A DNA stretch of 64,000 nt, from the NCBI GenBank assembly GCA_947470515.1, contig CANITF010000004.1, positions 1 through 64,000 of the forward strand, in the 5' to 3' direction. The position numbers and the translations under genes are program-made. A model generated the notes under the pieces. The model saw only the letters and a program-made list of their open reading frames with translations. It searched no databases and was not told where the DNA came from. Source of the stretch: Flavobacteriales bacterium. Lineage in GTDB: Bacteria; Bacteroidota; Bacteroidia; Flavobacteriales_D; Crocinitomicaceae. Within the stretch, counting starts at the first letter, position 1; every line of letters begins with the position of its first letter. Below, piece by piece: positions 9,757-19,320 of this stretch.

Positions 9757-10776
9757 ATGAGAATCGACCACCAAGCCGAAATATTTGAAATTATAAAACG
9801 CAAAATTAAAGGAAATGATTCTTTAGGAAATGCTGTTGGAGAGGTTCTTAGTATCAGTCAAGATGCTGTTTATCGAAGATTTCGAGGAGATACGTTATTA
9901 ACGATTTATGAAATTGAAAAATTGGCCAAGCATTTTGATTTTTCGATTGACGCACTTTTTGAAATGAATAAAAACAAGCTAGTTTTTGATTTTCAAGCTT
10001 TCTCAGCGTTTGATTTTAGTATGGATTCCTATTTACAAAACATGCTTGATAGTGTTGTCCATTTGAAAAAACAGAAAAATCCTCACCTTACTATTTCAGT
10101 TAATAACACACCTTTTCTGCAATTATTGAATTTCCCACATTTAGTGCGATTTAAGTTGTTTTTTTGGGCCAAAACACATTTGCAAATTGAGAAGTACAAA
10201 GAGCAGCTTTTTCAACATGAAAAGGTTTCGGAACAAACATTTGGAATTGGAAAGGAAGTATTGCGTATTTATAATTCCATTCCCTCAAGAGAAATTTATG
10301 ACCCTGAATTATTGCGGGGTTTTACACGAGAAATCTATTATTACTTCAATGCGCAACATTTTCAAGAACCAGAATATGCATTATTCCTTTTAGATAACTT
10401 AGATAAATTTGTGGACCATTTAAAAGATCAAGCAGCACAAGGAAAAAAATTTTTATACACTACGCAAGCGCCAGCTTCTGGAAATGATTTTGAAATGTAT
10501 CACAATGAAACCTTGAATGCGACCACAACCATCCACTACAAAACCGATGACTATTCAGGACTCTTTATTGCACATAATATCATGAATACATTGCATACCA
10601 CAGATCAAGTTTATGTTTCAGATAGTGAGAGCGTGCTTTTGAAACAAATTGCCAATTCAAGTATGATTAGCACTGTAAATGAGAAGGATAGAAACAATTA
10701 CTTTTCTCAAGTTAAAAGCATGATCAATGGTTACAGAAAAAAAATTGAAGCTGATTTAGAAGTCACTAATAGTTAA
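9757..10776 (+). CDS. Helix-turn-helix regulator with large C-terminal domain
   Basis: 339 residues, no signal peptide or membrane segment. Residues ~1-70 look like an XRE/Cro-type HTH (GEVLSISQDAVYRRFRGDT, then IYEIEKLAKHFDFSIDALF). The remaining ~265 residues are a helical, aromatic-rich region with no motif I can assign. Similar HTH-plus-unknown-domain proteins are widespread in Bacteroidota. I infer a cytoplasmic transcription regulator; its ligand and targets are unknown. It stands alone between the LacI remnant and an unrelated envelope gene, with 126 bp before the next start. Confidence 0.65.
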   Translation: MRIDHQAEIFEIIKRKIKGNDSLGNAVGEVLSISQDAVYRRFRGDTLLTIYEIEKLAKHFDFSIDALFEMNKNKLVFDFQAFSAFDFSMDSYLQNMLDSVVHLKKQKNPHLTISVNNTPFLQLLNFPHLVRFKLFFWAKTHLQIEKYKEQLFQHEKVSEQTFGIGKEVLRIYNSIPSREIYDPELLRGFTREIYYYFNAQHFQEPEYALFLLDNLDKFVDHLKDQAAQGKKFLYTTQAPASGNDFEMYHNETLNATTTIHYKTDDYSGLFIAHNIMNTLHTTDQVYVSDSESVLLKQIANSSMISTVNEKDRNNYFSQVKSMINGYRKKIEADLEVTNS

Positions 10777-10873
10777 TTCCCACTTATTCTTTCCTGATTA
10801 TTTATTTGCGTTTTTCGCAAGTAAGAAAATTATGCTTACGCTATTCAGTTAACATCTTGCCTTCTTCTGCATG

Positions 10874-10881
10874 TACATTTG
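10874..10881 (+). promoter_or_regulatory. -7 box TACATTTG upstream of 10903 gene
   Basis: Exact match to the Bacteroidota primary-sigma -7 consensus TAnnTTTG, 21 bp before ATG 10903. The nearest TTG (10857) is only 14 bp upstream, short for a -33 element. Confidence 0.5.
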
Positions 10882-10902
10882 TCTTAACAAAAAGCAAATG
10901 TT

Positions 10903-11574
10903 ATGAATTATGTACGTGTTAATTTCAAGTTTCAAAAAGTATTTAATGCTATTTTATTAGTTCTGGCTTTTTCAAGTTGTTCTATTCAACTAATCGGCCA
11001 AACTAATCCATGGGAGAATCAATCCAAAGAAAATCCGTGGGAAACAACCAAAAAAGAACAACCAAAAATAAGCACATCGAGCATTGATTCATCTGAGATT
11101 AGTACAAATTCTGAAACTCCAATAGTAAAAGTTGATTCGACGTTGAATGGCGTGAATCAATTAGTAAATGAAGTCGACACCAGTTCTAATGTAATCGTTA
11201 CAAAAATTGAAAAGGTAGATACAGAACAAATAAGAATTGAAAAAAGCAATCCACTTAATTTAAGAGAGTTAGAATATATTACAAAAAAGAATTATGTGCC
11301 TCCTGTGGCATTTATTGGGTCATTCTTGACTGGAGGAGTTTTTCTAATACTCGCTTTACCTGTGAATATGATATTCTCCGTTCTTCCAACCCCAAGATCG
11401 AAATTATATGTTGCAAATTATATTACTGAACACCCTAAAGCTACCAGAGAAGAAATCAAATCTGTAAAAAAGGGAATACAAAAGAAAAGATCCTTAAAAA
11501 GTTTAGGAGGTTCCTTGGCAGGAATGGGAGTTGGAATAGTTGTATGGCTTGCCGTAATATTAAGCAACTTTTGA
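10903..11574 (+). CDS. Hypothetical membrane-anchored protein with NPWE repeats
   Basis: 223 residues. The N-terminal hydrophobic stretch contains a lipobox-like LAFSSC. Two NPWE motifs (TNPWENQS, ENPWETTK) and a low-complexity Ser/Thr/Lys region follow. The C-terminal part has two hydrophobic segments (~130-160 around FIGSFLTGGVFLILALPVN, ~200-222 around GVGIVVWLAVIL) separated by a Lys/Arg-rich stretch (SVKKGIQKKRSLKS). I cannot assign a function. The overlap and spacing (47 bp to ATG 11622) suggest cotranscription with the following secreted protein. Confidence 0.6.
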   Translation: MNYVRVNFKFQKVFNAILLVLAFSSCSIQLIGQTNPWENQSKENPWETTKKEQPKISTSSIDSSEISTNSETPIVKVDSTLNGVNQLVNEVDTSSNVIVTKIEKVDTEQIRIEKSNPLNLRELEYITKKNYVPPVAFIGSFLTGGVFLILALPVNMIFSVLPTPRSKLYVANYITEHPKATREEIKSVKKGIQKKRSLKSLGGSLAGMGVGIVVWLAVILSNF

Positions 11575-11621
11575 AAATCACGTTAAATCATAAAAGAAAT
11601 AATAATCAAAAACTAAAAATC

Positions 11622-12830
11622 ATGAAAAAAGTAATTTACAATTTAGCCTTAATTATCGGTTGTGTGAGCACAACTTTAGCACAAACAAAATCATCTATTG
11701 CGGTAACAAATCCAAGTGTTAATGGGTTATTTGCAACGCCAACAATTGCATCAAAATTGATTCGCTTAGAATTAATCAAACTGAACATTTACACTGTCTA
11801 TGACGAATTTGACATGTCAGATGCGTACAAGAAAAACCCTGAGTTTTTAAATAATTGTGTCAGTAAATCCTGCTTGGTAGAATTAGGCAAGGAATTGAAT
11901 GTAGATTATACTGTTTCTGGTAGTTATGATGCTTTAGGAGATAAAATTGTCTTAACAATTAAAATAATTGATGTGAAGAACAATTTGATTTTTAAAACTG
12001 GAACAAAGGAATTCGATAATCAAGAGCCAGAACTTCAACGCATGACAGAAATTCTTTTGAATGAAATGCATGGAATTGAATCCCAAAAAGAACTTGTTGA
12101 TCGCTTGAAATTTAAAAATGAGCTAATTACCTCTAATAATGTTGGAAAAGTAAACAATTCTGGACCTCGAGTTGGATACGCATATATGGTTGGAAGCTTA
12201 GCTGAATTTGCAACACGTTCAACAGATCGTGGTGGTTTAGATATTTTCCCTGGAATCAGTATGATTGGATATCAAGTTGAAGGACAATATGTTGGAACTG
12301 AAAATTTTTCAGCGTTAATTGAAGGGGTTTTTAATGTTTCAGGTTTAGAACAAGGGCAATTTATTCCAACAGCAACCATTATGAATGGTTTTAGATTCGG
12401 TAAAGCAGGGTGGGAATTTGGTTTTGGACCTGGTTTTGGTTTGAAAAAGGTAACGAATGGATTTTTTGACTCAGAAGGGACATTTGGTGATAAAGACACC
12501 TATTTTAACAATGAGGATTGGATTTCTTATGCGGTTAAAGAATCTTTGGATCCAACCCAACATCCAAGTTTTTTTAATACAGATGGTACAATGAAATCAT
12601 TAACAGAAATAAATTCTAAATATAACTTTTCAAGTAAACATGCAGATACAAGAGGCGATTTGGCTATAAGCACAATGTTCGTTATGGCAATCGGAAGAAC
12701 ATTTAGAGCAGGATCGTTAAACATTCCTGTAAATGTATTTTATTCTTCAAGAAAAGGAGGAGGAATGGTAGGATTAAGCGTTGGTTTCAATGTTTTGAAA
12801 AGTAAGAAACCAATCAACTCTAAAAAGTAA
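11622..12830 (+). CDS. Hypothetical secreted protein with CsgG/LpoB-like N-terminal domain
   Basis: 402 residues from ATG 11622, which begins a clean signal peptide (MKKVIYNLALII...STTLAQ); the frame is open further upstream but has no better start. Residues ~25-150 (NIYTVYDEFDMSDA, CVSKSCLVELGKELNVDYTVSGSYD, IVLTIKIIDVKNN) resemble the region used by CsgG/LpoB-type and related periplasmic proteins to judge whether a component is present. The second half is Gly/aromatic-rich with beta strands (GWEFGFGPGFGLKK, NVFYSSRKGGGMVG) and may be a small outer-membrane barrel. The function is unknown. Confidence 0.65.
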   Translation: MKKVIYNLALIIGCVSTTLAQTKSSIAVTNPSVNGLFATPTIASKLIRLELIKLNIYTVYDEFDMSDAYKKNPEFLNNCVSKSCLVELGKELNVDYTVSGSYDALGDKIVLTIKIIDVKNNLIFKTGTKEFDNQEPELQRMTEILLNEMHGIESQKELVDRLKFKNELITSNNVGKVNNSGPRVGYAYMVGSLAEFATRSTDRGGLDIFPGISMIGYQVEGQYVGTENFSALIEGVFNVSGLEQGQFIPTATIMNGFRFGKAGWEFGFGPGFGLKKVTNGFFDSEGTFGDKDTYFNNEDWISYAVKESLDPTQHPSFFNTDGTMKSLTEINSKYNFSSKHADTRGDLAISTMFVMAIGRTFRAGSLNIPVNVFYSSRKGGGMVGLSVGFNVLKSKKPINSKK

Positions 12831-12850
12831 ATTTGTATATTTTGATCTTT

Positions 12851-12879
12851 ATAAAGGAGTGATTTTTTCACTCCTTTAT
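12851..12879. terminator. Bidirectional hairpin between convergent genes
   Basis: A perfect 12-bp stem ATAAAGGAGTGA/TCACTCCTTTAT with a 5-nt T loop lies between the 11622 gene (+) and lysS (-). The 3' U-run is weak on both strands, so it is a plausible shared terminator. Confidence 0.65.
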
Positions 12880-12991
12880 TATTAAATTCTCAAAATTAAT
12901 TAGCTGTTCATCTGAGGCTTTTGACTCTTAAAGTAATTCTTGTTTTGTCAATGACTTTTGTCATACATTTTTAATTCGAATTATACGCTTT

Positions 12992-14710
12992 TTACTCAGC
13001 CATTCCAACAGATAAACTATCTTCCGTTTTTGTGACTTTTAAGATTCCTTGTTTTGTTAATGCCTTAATACTCACATCCCATTGTTTTCCACTCAACCCA
13101 GATTTCAACTTCAATGAATTTAAGTCCATTTCACCTTCCTTCTGAATAATGTCAAAAATCACTTTTTCATTATCACTTAATTCAACTTTCACAGCATGAA
13201 CTTCTGGTCGCATTTGAGGGAAAAACAACACTTCTTGAATAGAAGGATTATTTGTCAAATACATGATCAAACGGTCCATTCCAATTCCCATTCCAGAGGT
13301 TGGTGGCATTCCATATTCCAATGAACGCAAGAAATCGTAATCAATAAATTGACCCGCTTCATCATCACCTTTTTCAGCTAAACGAACTTGTTCCTCAAAA
13401 CGTTCTCGCTGATCAATCGGGTCATTTAATTCCGAATATGCATTCGCAACTTCCTTTCCACAAACCATTAATTCAAATCGCTCTGTCAATTCTGGATTAT
13501 CCCTGTGTTCCTTGCACAATGGCGACATTTCCTTCGGATAATCTGTGATGAAAGTTGGTTGAATGTAATTTCCTTCACATTTTTCACCAAAAATCTCATC
13601 GATTAATTTCCCTTTCCCCATGGTAGTATCCACAGCGATTCCCATGCCTTTTGCAGCATTGAATAATTCTTCTTCTGATTTTCCATCAATATCAAATCCG
13701 GTGAAATCAATGATCGATTGCCGCATCGTTACTCTTTTATAAGGAGCTTTGAAGTTGATTTTATGTTCGCCGAAAGTTGTTTCCGATGAACCATTAACTT
13801 CCACAGCACAATATTCTAAAAGTCGCTCTGTGAAATCCATCATCCAATTGTAATCTTTGTATGAAACATAGATTTCCATTGCAGTAAATTCAGGATTATG
13901 CGTTCTATCCATTCCCTCATTTCTGAAGTTTTTAGAAAATTCATACACACCATCAAATCCACCAACAATCAATCTTTTTAAATATAATTCATTGGCAATA
14001 CGCATATACAAAGGTATGTCCAATGCATTGTGATGCGTCATAAATGGTCGAGCAGCTGCACCACCAGGAATTGGCTGCAAAACGGGCGTTTCAACTTCCA
14101 TATAGCCAGCATCATTGAAAAATTGACGCATGGCAGTGAATAATTTTGTTCGTTTGATGAATATTTCTTTCACATGCGGATTCACAACCAAATCAGCATA
14201 TCGCTGACGGTAACGCATTTCAGGATCTGTAAAAGCATCGTGAATTCTGCCTTCAGCATCAGTTTTTGGCAACGGTAACGGTTTCAATGATTTGCTCAAT
14301 AAGGTAAATTCTTGCACATGAACAGACGTTTCTCCAACTTTCGTAGTAAACATGTATCCTTTTACCCCGATGAAATCACCTAAATCTAATAGTTTCTTAA
14401 AAACTTGATTGTACATGGTTTTGTCTTCGCCTGGACAAATTTCATCCCGGTTGAAATACAACTGAATACGTCCTGAAGAATCTTGTAATTCAGCAAAAGA
14501 CGCTTTTCCCATGTCACGTTGACTCATCATTCGACCAGCCAGACAAACCTGTTTACCTTCTTCGAACTTATCCTTTATAACTGTCGCATAGTCAGTTACT
14601 GGATATAAATCTGCAGGATAAGGATTAATTCCCATCTCACGCAATTTATTCAACGATTCTCTGCGTTGGATTTCTTGTTCGGAAAGTTCGAATGCACTCA
14701 TGTTATTCAT
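12992..14710 (-). CDS. lysS: Lysine--tRNA ligase, class II, with C-terminal extension
   Basis: 572 residues against ~500 for typical bacterial LysRS. The N-terminal OB fold ([21 protein letters not shown]) precedes the class II core: motif 2 [15 protein letters not shown] and motif 3 [15 protein letters not shown], with [11 protein letters not shown] between them. The extra ~65 C-terminal residues ([20 protein letters not shown] ... [16 protein letters not shown]) look like a winged-helix module, as seen in other Bacteroidota LysRS. Starts are possible at 14710 or the Met at 14701. It is cytoplasmic and charges tRNA-Lys. Transcription is leftward from the -7 box at 14721-14728. Confidence 0.97.
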   Translation of the reverse strand: MNNMSAFELSEQEIQRRESLNKLREMGINPYPADLYPVTDYATVIKDKFEEGKQVCLAGRMMSQRDMGKASFAELQDSSGRIQLYFNRDEICPGEDKTMYNQVFKKLLDLGDFIGVKGYMFTTKVGETSVHVQEFTLLSKSLKPLPLPKTDAEGRIHDAFTDPEMRYRQRYADLVVNPHVKEIFIKRTKLFTAMRQFFNDAGYMEVETPVLQPIPGGAAARPFMTHHNALDIPLYMRIANELYLKRLIVGGFDGVYEFSKNFRNEGMDRTHNPEFTAMEIYVSYKDYNWMMDFTERLLEYCAVEVNGSSETTFGEHKINFKAPYKRVTMRQSIIDFTGFDIDGKSEEELFNAAKGMGIAVDTTMGKGKLIDEIFGEKCEGNYIQPTFITDYPKEMSPLCKEHRDNPELTERFELMVCGKEVANAYSELNDPIDQRERFEEQVRLAEKGDDEAGQFIDYDFLRSLEYGMPPTSGMGIGMDRLIMYLTNNPSIQEVLFFPQMRPEVHAVKVELSDNEKVIFDIIQKEGEMDLNSLKLKSGLSGKQWDVSIKALTKQGILKVTKTEDSLSVGMAE

Positions 14711-14720
14711 TTTATGGGCA

Positions 14721-14728
14721 CAAAGATA
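14721..14728 (-). promoter_or_regulatory. lysS -7 box (TATCTTTG on the minus strand)
   Basis: The reverse complement of CAAAGATA is an exact TAnnTTTG match, 10 bp upstream of the outer lysS ATG and 19 bp before the inner ATG (14701). The short leader favours the inner start. Confidence 0.5.
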
Positions 14729-14839
14729 CTTAACAATTTGGAATTTAGAATTTGGAATTGTTGACTCCCTATCACATTCGGGTTGGAATTAGATTCGCTA
14801 GATGTTTCCAAACTCATAATTCATGCTTACATTTGAAGA

Positions 14840-15379
14840 ATGGAATTCGAAACATATCATACAATAAAATCGCTACACATTATCTTTATGGTGAGTTGGT
14901 TTGCAGGTTTATTCTACATCGTACGGTTGTATATCTACCATACAGAAGCGCAAAAAAAACCGGAAATGGAACGAGCTATTCTGTCCACACAATTCATTGA
15001 AATGGAAAAAAAATTGTGGTGGATCATCACGACACCGGCAATGATTCTAACGGTTATTTTTGGAACTTGGTTGCTCATCGCGAATCCCGGACTTTTGAAA
15101 ATGCCTTGGATGCACATCAAATTGGCTTTTGTTGTTTTGTTGTTAGTCTATCATTTTGTTTGTCAGAAGATATTATTTGATGTTAAAAAAGGAATTTTTA
15201 ATTGGAAATCAAACGGTTTGCGCATTTGGAATGAAGTAGCAACATTAGCACTTGTTGCAATCGTTTTTTTAGTGGAAATGCAAGGTTCGTTAAATTGGAT
15301 TAAAGGCACAGTCGGGTTCTTCGCAGTTGCGATTGGATTAATGATTGGAATTAAAATTTATAAAAAAACAAAAAAATAA
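14840..15379 (+). CDS. hemJ: HemJ-type protoporphyrinogen IX oxidase
   Basis: 179 residues with four to five membrane helices. The opening HTIKSLHIIFMVSWFAGLFY followed by RLYIYHTEA, and the later PWMHIKLAFVVLLLVYH, are the conserved blocks of the HemJ/UPF0093 family. They contain the N-terminal His and the helix-3 His/Lys that are important in characterised members. HemJ oxidises protoporphyrinogen IX to protoporphyrin IX in the inner membrane, the penultimate step of haem synthesis. It stands alone between lysS (divergent) and the hydratase gene. Confidence 0.88.
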   Translation: MEFETYHTIKSLHIIFMVSWFAGLFYIVRLYIYHTEAQKKPEMERAILSTQFIEMEKKLWWIITTPAMILTVIFGTWLLIANPGLLKMPWMHIKLAFVVLLLVYHFVCQKILFDVKKGIFNWKSNGLRIWNEVATLALVAIVFLVEMQGSLNWIKGTVGFFAVAIGLMIGIKIYKKTKK

Positions 15380-15387
15380 ATATGGTA

Positions 15388-15409
15388 GCGTTGAATTGCA
15401 ATTCAACGC
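15388..15409. repeat. 22-bp perfect palindrome
   Basis: GCGTTGAATTG is followed immediately by its exact reverse complement (15388-15398 and 15399-15409) in the 65-bp gap between hemJ and the hydratase gene. There is no loop and no T-run, so it is a poor terminator. It is more like a dispersed palindromic repeat or an operator. Confidence 0.8.
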
Positions 15410-15444
15410 GATTATATTTACAAAACATAATTTAATAGTTTACC

Positions 15445-16221
15445 ATGTACAACAATCTTCTCACTGAACAAAAAGGACAAATTTTAATTATCACAATCAA
15501 CCGTCCTGCGCAATTAAATGCGTTAAACAAAGAAACAATTGAAGAATTACACCGTGCTTTAGCGAGTGGTGATGAAGATTCGGATACGGGTGTTATTATT
15601 TTAACTGGTTCAGGTGAAAAAGCTTTTGTTGCTGGAGCAGATATCAAAGAATTTGCAGATTTCACCATTTCACAAGGTGGTGAATTAGCCTTTGAAGGTC
15701 AAAAAATCTTATTTAATTTCTTAGAAAATCTTTCAACTCCTGTTATTGCAGCTGTTAACGGTTTTGCATTAGGTGGAGGATTGGAATTAGCAATGGCTTC
15801 GCATATTCGAATTGCATCAACCAATGCACGAATGGGATTACCTGAAGTTTCTTTAGGAGTTATTCCTGGATATGGAGGAACGCAACGCTTAACACAGTTA
15901 GTTGGAAAAGGAAAGGCTAACGAAATGGTTTTCACTGCTGGAATGATGAAAGCTGACGAAGCACTTGCATGGGGATTAGTGAATCACGTTGTTGAACCAG
16001 AAGACTTATTAGCAAAAGCAGAAGAAATTGCAAATAAAATTTTGAATAATTCGCCTACAGCTATTGCATCTGCAATTCGTTCAATCAATGCAAATTTCGA
16101 AGATGGCGTGAACGGATTTAATGTTGAAATTGAAGAATTCGGAAAATGCTTTGGAACGGAAGATTTTAAAGAAGGAACAACCGCATTTTTAGAAAAACGT
16201 AAACCAAATTTTAGAAATTAA
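15445..16221 (+). CDS. Enoyl-CoA hydratase (crotonase family)
   Basis: 258 residues, normal for a short-chain enoyl-CoA hydratase. The oxyanion-hole loop GEKAFVAGADIKEF and both catalytic-Glu blocks are present (GGGLELAMASH, then GLPEVSLGVIPGYGGTQRL), so hydratase activity in fatty-acid or amino-acid beta-oxidation is likely. It is cytoplasmic. Its stop overlaps the start of the flippase gene by one base (TAATG), which suggests coupling despite the unrelated function. The substrate chain length cannot be read from sequence. Confidence 0.92.
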   Translation: MYNNLLTEQKGQILIITINRPAQLNALNKETIEELHRALASGDEDSDTGVIILTGSGEKAFVAGADIKEFADFTISQGGELAFEGQKILFNFLENLSTPVIAAVNGFALGGGLELAMASHIRIASTNARMGLPEVSLGVIPGYGGTQRLTQLVGKGKANEMVFTAGMMKADEALAWGLVNHVVEPEDLLAKAEEIANKILNNSPTAIASAIRSINANFEDGVNGFNVEIEEFGKCFGTEDFKEGTTAFLEKRKPNFRN

Positions 16222-17678
16222 TGTCGAACCCAATAAAAAATTTATTGGGTCAAACTGCTGTTTACGGACTCTCAAGTATCGTAGGCAGGTTATTGAATTA
16301 TCTACTAGTTCCGCTTTACACATCTGTTTTTGCAAACCCATCAGATTATGGAGTTGTTTCCGAATTGTATGCTTGGGTAGCATTTTTGGTTGTTTTTCTA
16401 ACGTTTGGAATGGAAACGGCTTTCTTTCGCTTTTTGCAAGATAAAGAAGATAAAGACAAAGTATTCTTAAATGGTTTTTTAACGGTAATCGGGGTAAATG
16501 TAATTTTCTTCATTGCACTGTTGTTTTTTAACCAGAATATTGCGGATGTCATGTTGTATTCTGATCATCCTGAATACATTATTTTACTCGGAGCAATTGT
16601 TTGTATTGATGCAATAACTGCTTTGCCTTTAGCAAAATTAAGGGCTGAAAATAAAGCCAAACAATTTGCTTCCATTCAATTTGCATCAATAGGAGTAAAT
16701 ATTGGGTTAAATTTATTTTTAATGCTAGGTGCTTTTGATCCAGCAAGACCTGAAGAAGGCGTTTTGTTCATTCTTTTTGCTAACTTGTTTGCTTCACTCG
16801 TCAAACCGATTTTGCTCTACAAGCATTTCTTGAACCTGCGTTTAAACTTTGATTTCACACTAGCCAAAGAAATGGGAATTTATGCAATACCACTTGTGAT
16901 TGCTGGATTTGCTGGAATTGTCAACGAAACAATTGATAGAATTTTATTGAAACATATTTTGTATGATGGTTCAACCGTTGAATCACTCACATATGCTGAA
17001 GGACAAGTTGGAATTTACAGCGCTTGTTATAAATTAGCCATGCTCGTAACGATTTTATTGCAAGCATATCGATACGCAGCCGAACCATTTTTCTTCGCGC
17101 AAATGAAAAACGAAGAAAAAAACAAAGTCTATGCGAAAGTGATGAATTTCTTCGTTGCAATGGTTTGTTTGGTATTTCTTGTCGTATCGTTGAACATCGA
17201 TATTTTCAAATTATTCATTCGAAATGAAGCGTATTATGTTGGTTTGGGAGTTGTGCCCATCTTGTTATTAGCAAACGTTTTTCTCGGTATTTATTACAAC
17301 CAAAGTATTTGGTACAAGTTAAGCGGACAAACAAAATTTGGCGCTTTTATAGCAATAGCAGGAGCAGGATTAACACTAATAATTAACATAATTTTTATCC
17401 CAATTTATGGATTCATGGCTTGCGCGTGGGCAACGTTGATTGTATATGCTTTCCAAATGGTTGCGTCGTATTTACTCGGGCAAAAATATTATCCTATCAA
17501 ATATAATTTGCGAAAATTTGGTTTGTACTTGGGAGTCGCATTGTTCTTCTATTTTATTACGCGAATACTTGATATTCAAGGCTCAATGGGTAAATTATTT
17601 GTCCACAACGCGCTCATATTACTTTATATTGCGATGGTTTATTCTTTTGAAAAATCATCCTTTAAAAAAACAACGTAG
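16221..17678 (+). CDS. Wzx-like lipopolysaccharide/oligosaccharide flippase
   Basis: 485 residues with about 12-14 hydrophobic helices and the MOP-superfamily polysaccharide-transporter opening (LLGQTAVYGLSSIVGRLLNYLLVPLYTS, e.g. GLSSIVGRLLNYLLVPLY). It should flip undecaprenyl-linked glycans across the inner membrane. It heads an envelope operon in which dut, a sugar nucleotidyltransferase, TPR and DUF4292 lipoproteins and an EnvC-like protein follow; this order recurs in Bacteroidota. It is distinct from the second flippase at 26174, not a recent copy. Confidence 0.88.
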   Translation: MSNPIKNLLGQTAVYGLSSIVGRLLNYLLVPLYTSVFANPSDYGVVSELYAWVAFLVVFLTFGMETAFFRFLQDKEDKDKVFLNGFLTVIGVNVIFFIALLFFNQNIADVMLYSDHPEYIILLGAIVCIDAITALPLAKLRAENKAKQFASIQFASIGVNIGLNLFLMLGAFDPARPEEGVLFILFANLFASLVKPILLYKHFLNLRLNFDFTLAKEMGIYAIPLVIAGFAGIVNETIDRILLKHILYDGSTVESLTYAEGQVGIYSACYKLAMLVTILLQAYRYAAEPFFFAQMKNEEKNKVYAKVMNFFVAMVCLVFLVVSLNIDIFKLFIRNEAYYVGLGVVPILLLANVFLGIYYNQSIWYKLSGQTKFGAFIAIAGAGLTLIINIIFIPIYGFMACAWATLIVYAFQMVASYLLGQKYYPIKYNLRKFGLYLGVALFFYFITRILDIQGSMGKLFVHNALILLYIAMVYSFEKSSFKKTT

Positions 17679-17741
17679 ATTGTTAATACTTCGTTGTTGA
17701 TTTCTAAGTAATCATAAGCATTTCATCCACTTTCTTTTTCG

Positions 17742-17749
17742 TATTTTTG
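17742..17749 (+). promoter_or_regulatory. -7 box TATTTTTG upstream of dut
   Basis: Exact TAnnTTTG match 17 bp before the dut ATG (17767), inside the 88-bp gap after the flippase gene. It suggests dut and downstream genes also have their own promoter. Confidence 0.5.
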
Positions 17750-17766
17750 AAGTCAATTAAAGGCAA

Positions 17767-18201
17767 ATGCAAGTTAAAATTATCAATCAGTCAAAGCATA
17801 GTTTACCAGCTTATGAAACTTCTTCATCTGCAGGACTAGATGTTAGAGCAAACTTGTCTGAACCAATTGAATTAAAACCGTTGGAAAGAGCCCTAGTAAA
17901 AACCGGACTTTTCATGGAAATATCAGCAGGTTTTGAATGTCAAGTGCGCCCAAGAAGTGGCTTGGCTTTTAAGAATGGAATTACGGTTTTAAACTCTCCC
18001 GGAACTATCGACGCAGATTATCGTGGTGAAGTTGGAGTGATTTTAATTAACCTGTCTAATGAAACTTTTGTAATTCAAGATGGTGAAAGAATCGCTCAAT
18101 TGGTATTTGCAAAAGTAGAACAGGCTGAATGGAATGCTTCAATCGAATTATCAGAAACCGAACGAGGAGCTGGTGGATTTGGTAGCACAGGAGTTAAGTA
18201 A
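17767..18201 (+). CDS. dut: dUTP diphosphatase
   Basis: 144 residues, the standard trimeric dUTPase size. All five motifs are recognisable: SSAGLDVRA (I), [11 protein letters not shown] (II), [15 protein letters not shown] (III), ERIAQLVF (IV) and the Gly-rich [11 protein letters not shown] tail (V). It hydrolyses dUTP to dUMP, keeping uracil out of DNA and supplying thymidylate synthesis. Its place inside an envelope operon is a syntenic habit in this phylum and does not imply a surface role. Confidence 0.96.
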   Translation: MQVKIINQSKHSLPAYETSSSAGLDVRANLSEPIELKPLERALVKTGLFMEISAGFECQVRPRSGLAFKNGITVLNSPGTIDADYRGEVGVILINLSNETFVIQDGERIAQLVFAKVEQAEWNASIELSETERGAGGFGSTGVK

Positions 18202-18213
18202 TTGAGAATTCAG

Positions 18214-18279
18214 AATTCAGGATTCGGAATTTTTGAAAAAATAATATAGGGAATAAGAGTTTAGGATAAATCCTGAATT
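18214..18279. repeat. Inverted repeat in dut-nucleotidyltransferase spacer
   Basis: AATTCAGGATT (18214-18224) is complementary to AATCCTGAATT (18269-18279). The 44 bases between are AT-rich, and GAATTC-like words also precede the left arm. This resembles the GAATT-rich spacers at 14736, 28421 and 47418. Confidence 0.5.
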
Positions 18280-18306
18280 ACAAATCCCAAATAAATAATT
18301 GTAAGT

Positions 18307-19320
18307 ATGAATATAATAGTTCCAATGGCGGGACGCGGAAGTCGTCTTCGTCCACATACATTAACAGTCCCAAAACCACTAGTTCCAGTAGGAGGGAAAC
18401 CGATTGTTCACCGATTAGTGGAGGATATCGCTGCTGTTTGCACAGAAAAAATAGATGAAATTGCATTTGTGATTGGTGTTGATTTTGGAGATGATGTGGA
18501 AAAAGAATTAATTGCTGTTGCAGCAAGTTTGGGCGCAAAAGGATCAATTCACTACCAAGAGAAACCACTCGGAACGGCACACGCTGTTTTGTGTGCGAAA
18601 GAAAAATTGAATGGACCAGTTGTTGTTGCATTTGCAGACACCTTGTTCAAAGCGAATTTCAAAATTGACCCAAACGATGACGGAATTTTATGGGTAAAGC
18701 AAATTGAAGATCCTAGTGCTTTTGGGGTGATCAAAATGAACGAAAAAGGTGAGATTATTGATTTCGTTGAAAAACCAAAAGAGTTTGTTTCTGATTTGGC
18801 AATGATTGGGATTTATTATTTCAAAGATGGAGCACGTTTGCGCACTGAATTAGAATATTTAATTGATAACAATATCATTAAAGGTGGTGAATATCAATTG
18901 CCTGATGGTTTGCGTCGTTTAACGGAAGCGGGATATAAATTTAAGCCTGGAGAGGTTATTGAATGGCTAGATTGTGGGAATAAAGAAGTAACTGTGCACA
19001 CCAATCAGCGCGTGTTGGAATATGATTTTGAAAAAAATAAAATGATGGTTGCTGAATCAGCGGACATTATTGATTCTGTTATCATTCCACCTTGTTTTAT
19101 TGGCGAAGGAGTTGTCATTGAAAATTCAGTTGTTGGGCCACATGTTTCTTTAGGAAAAGGCACGCGAATCATGAATTCTATTATTACAAATGCTAATATT
19201 CAGCAAAATTCTGAAATTACAAATGCTATTTTAAAAGATTCAATGATAGGCTCCAATGCAAAATATATCGGTTCGGCACGTGATTTGAGTCTTGGCGATT
19301 TTTCAACTGTGAACGAATGA
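18307..19320 (+). CDS. Sugar-phosphate nucleotidyltransferase with left-handed beta-helix tail
   Basis: 337 residues. The N-terminal nucleotidyltransferase signature MNIIVPMAGRGSRLRPHTLT with PKPLVPVGGKP identifies an RmlA/GlmU/ManC-like fold that makes NDP-sugars from NTP and sugar-1-phosphate. The C-terminal ~80 residues (ENSVVGPHVSLGKGTRIMNS, then SIITNANIQQNSEI) are hexapeptide repeats of a left-handed beta-helix. Which sugar and nucleotide are used cannot be read from sequence. It is cytoplasmic, and the stop overlaps the next gene by ATGA (19317-19320). I infer a supply role for envelope glycans. Confidence 0.85.
   Translation: MNIIVPMAGRGSRLRPHTLTVPKPLVPVGGKPIVHRLVEDIAAVCTEKIDEIAFVIGVDFGDDVEKELIAVAASLGAKGSIHYQEKPLGTAHAVLCAKEKLNGPVVVAFADTLFKANFKIDPNDDGILWVKQIEDPSAFGVIKMNEKGEIIDFVEKPKEFVSDLAMIGIYYFKDGARLRTELEYLIDNNIIKGGEYQLPDGLRRLTEAGYKFKPGEVIEWLDCGNKEVTVHTNQRVLEYDFEKNKMMVAESADIIDSVIIPPCFIGEGVVIENSVVGPHVSLGKGTRIMNSIITNANIQQNSEITNAILKDSMIGSNAKYIGSARDLSLGDFSTVNE

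Noticed and set aside
14752-15000. Open frame of 82 codons on the + strand
   Set aside because: It overlaps the start of hemJ in another frame; the hemJ motifs are convincing and this frame has none.
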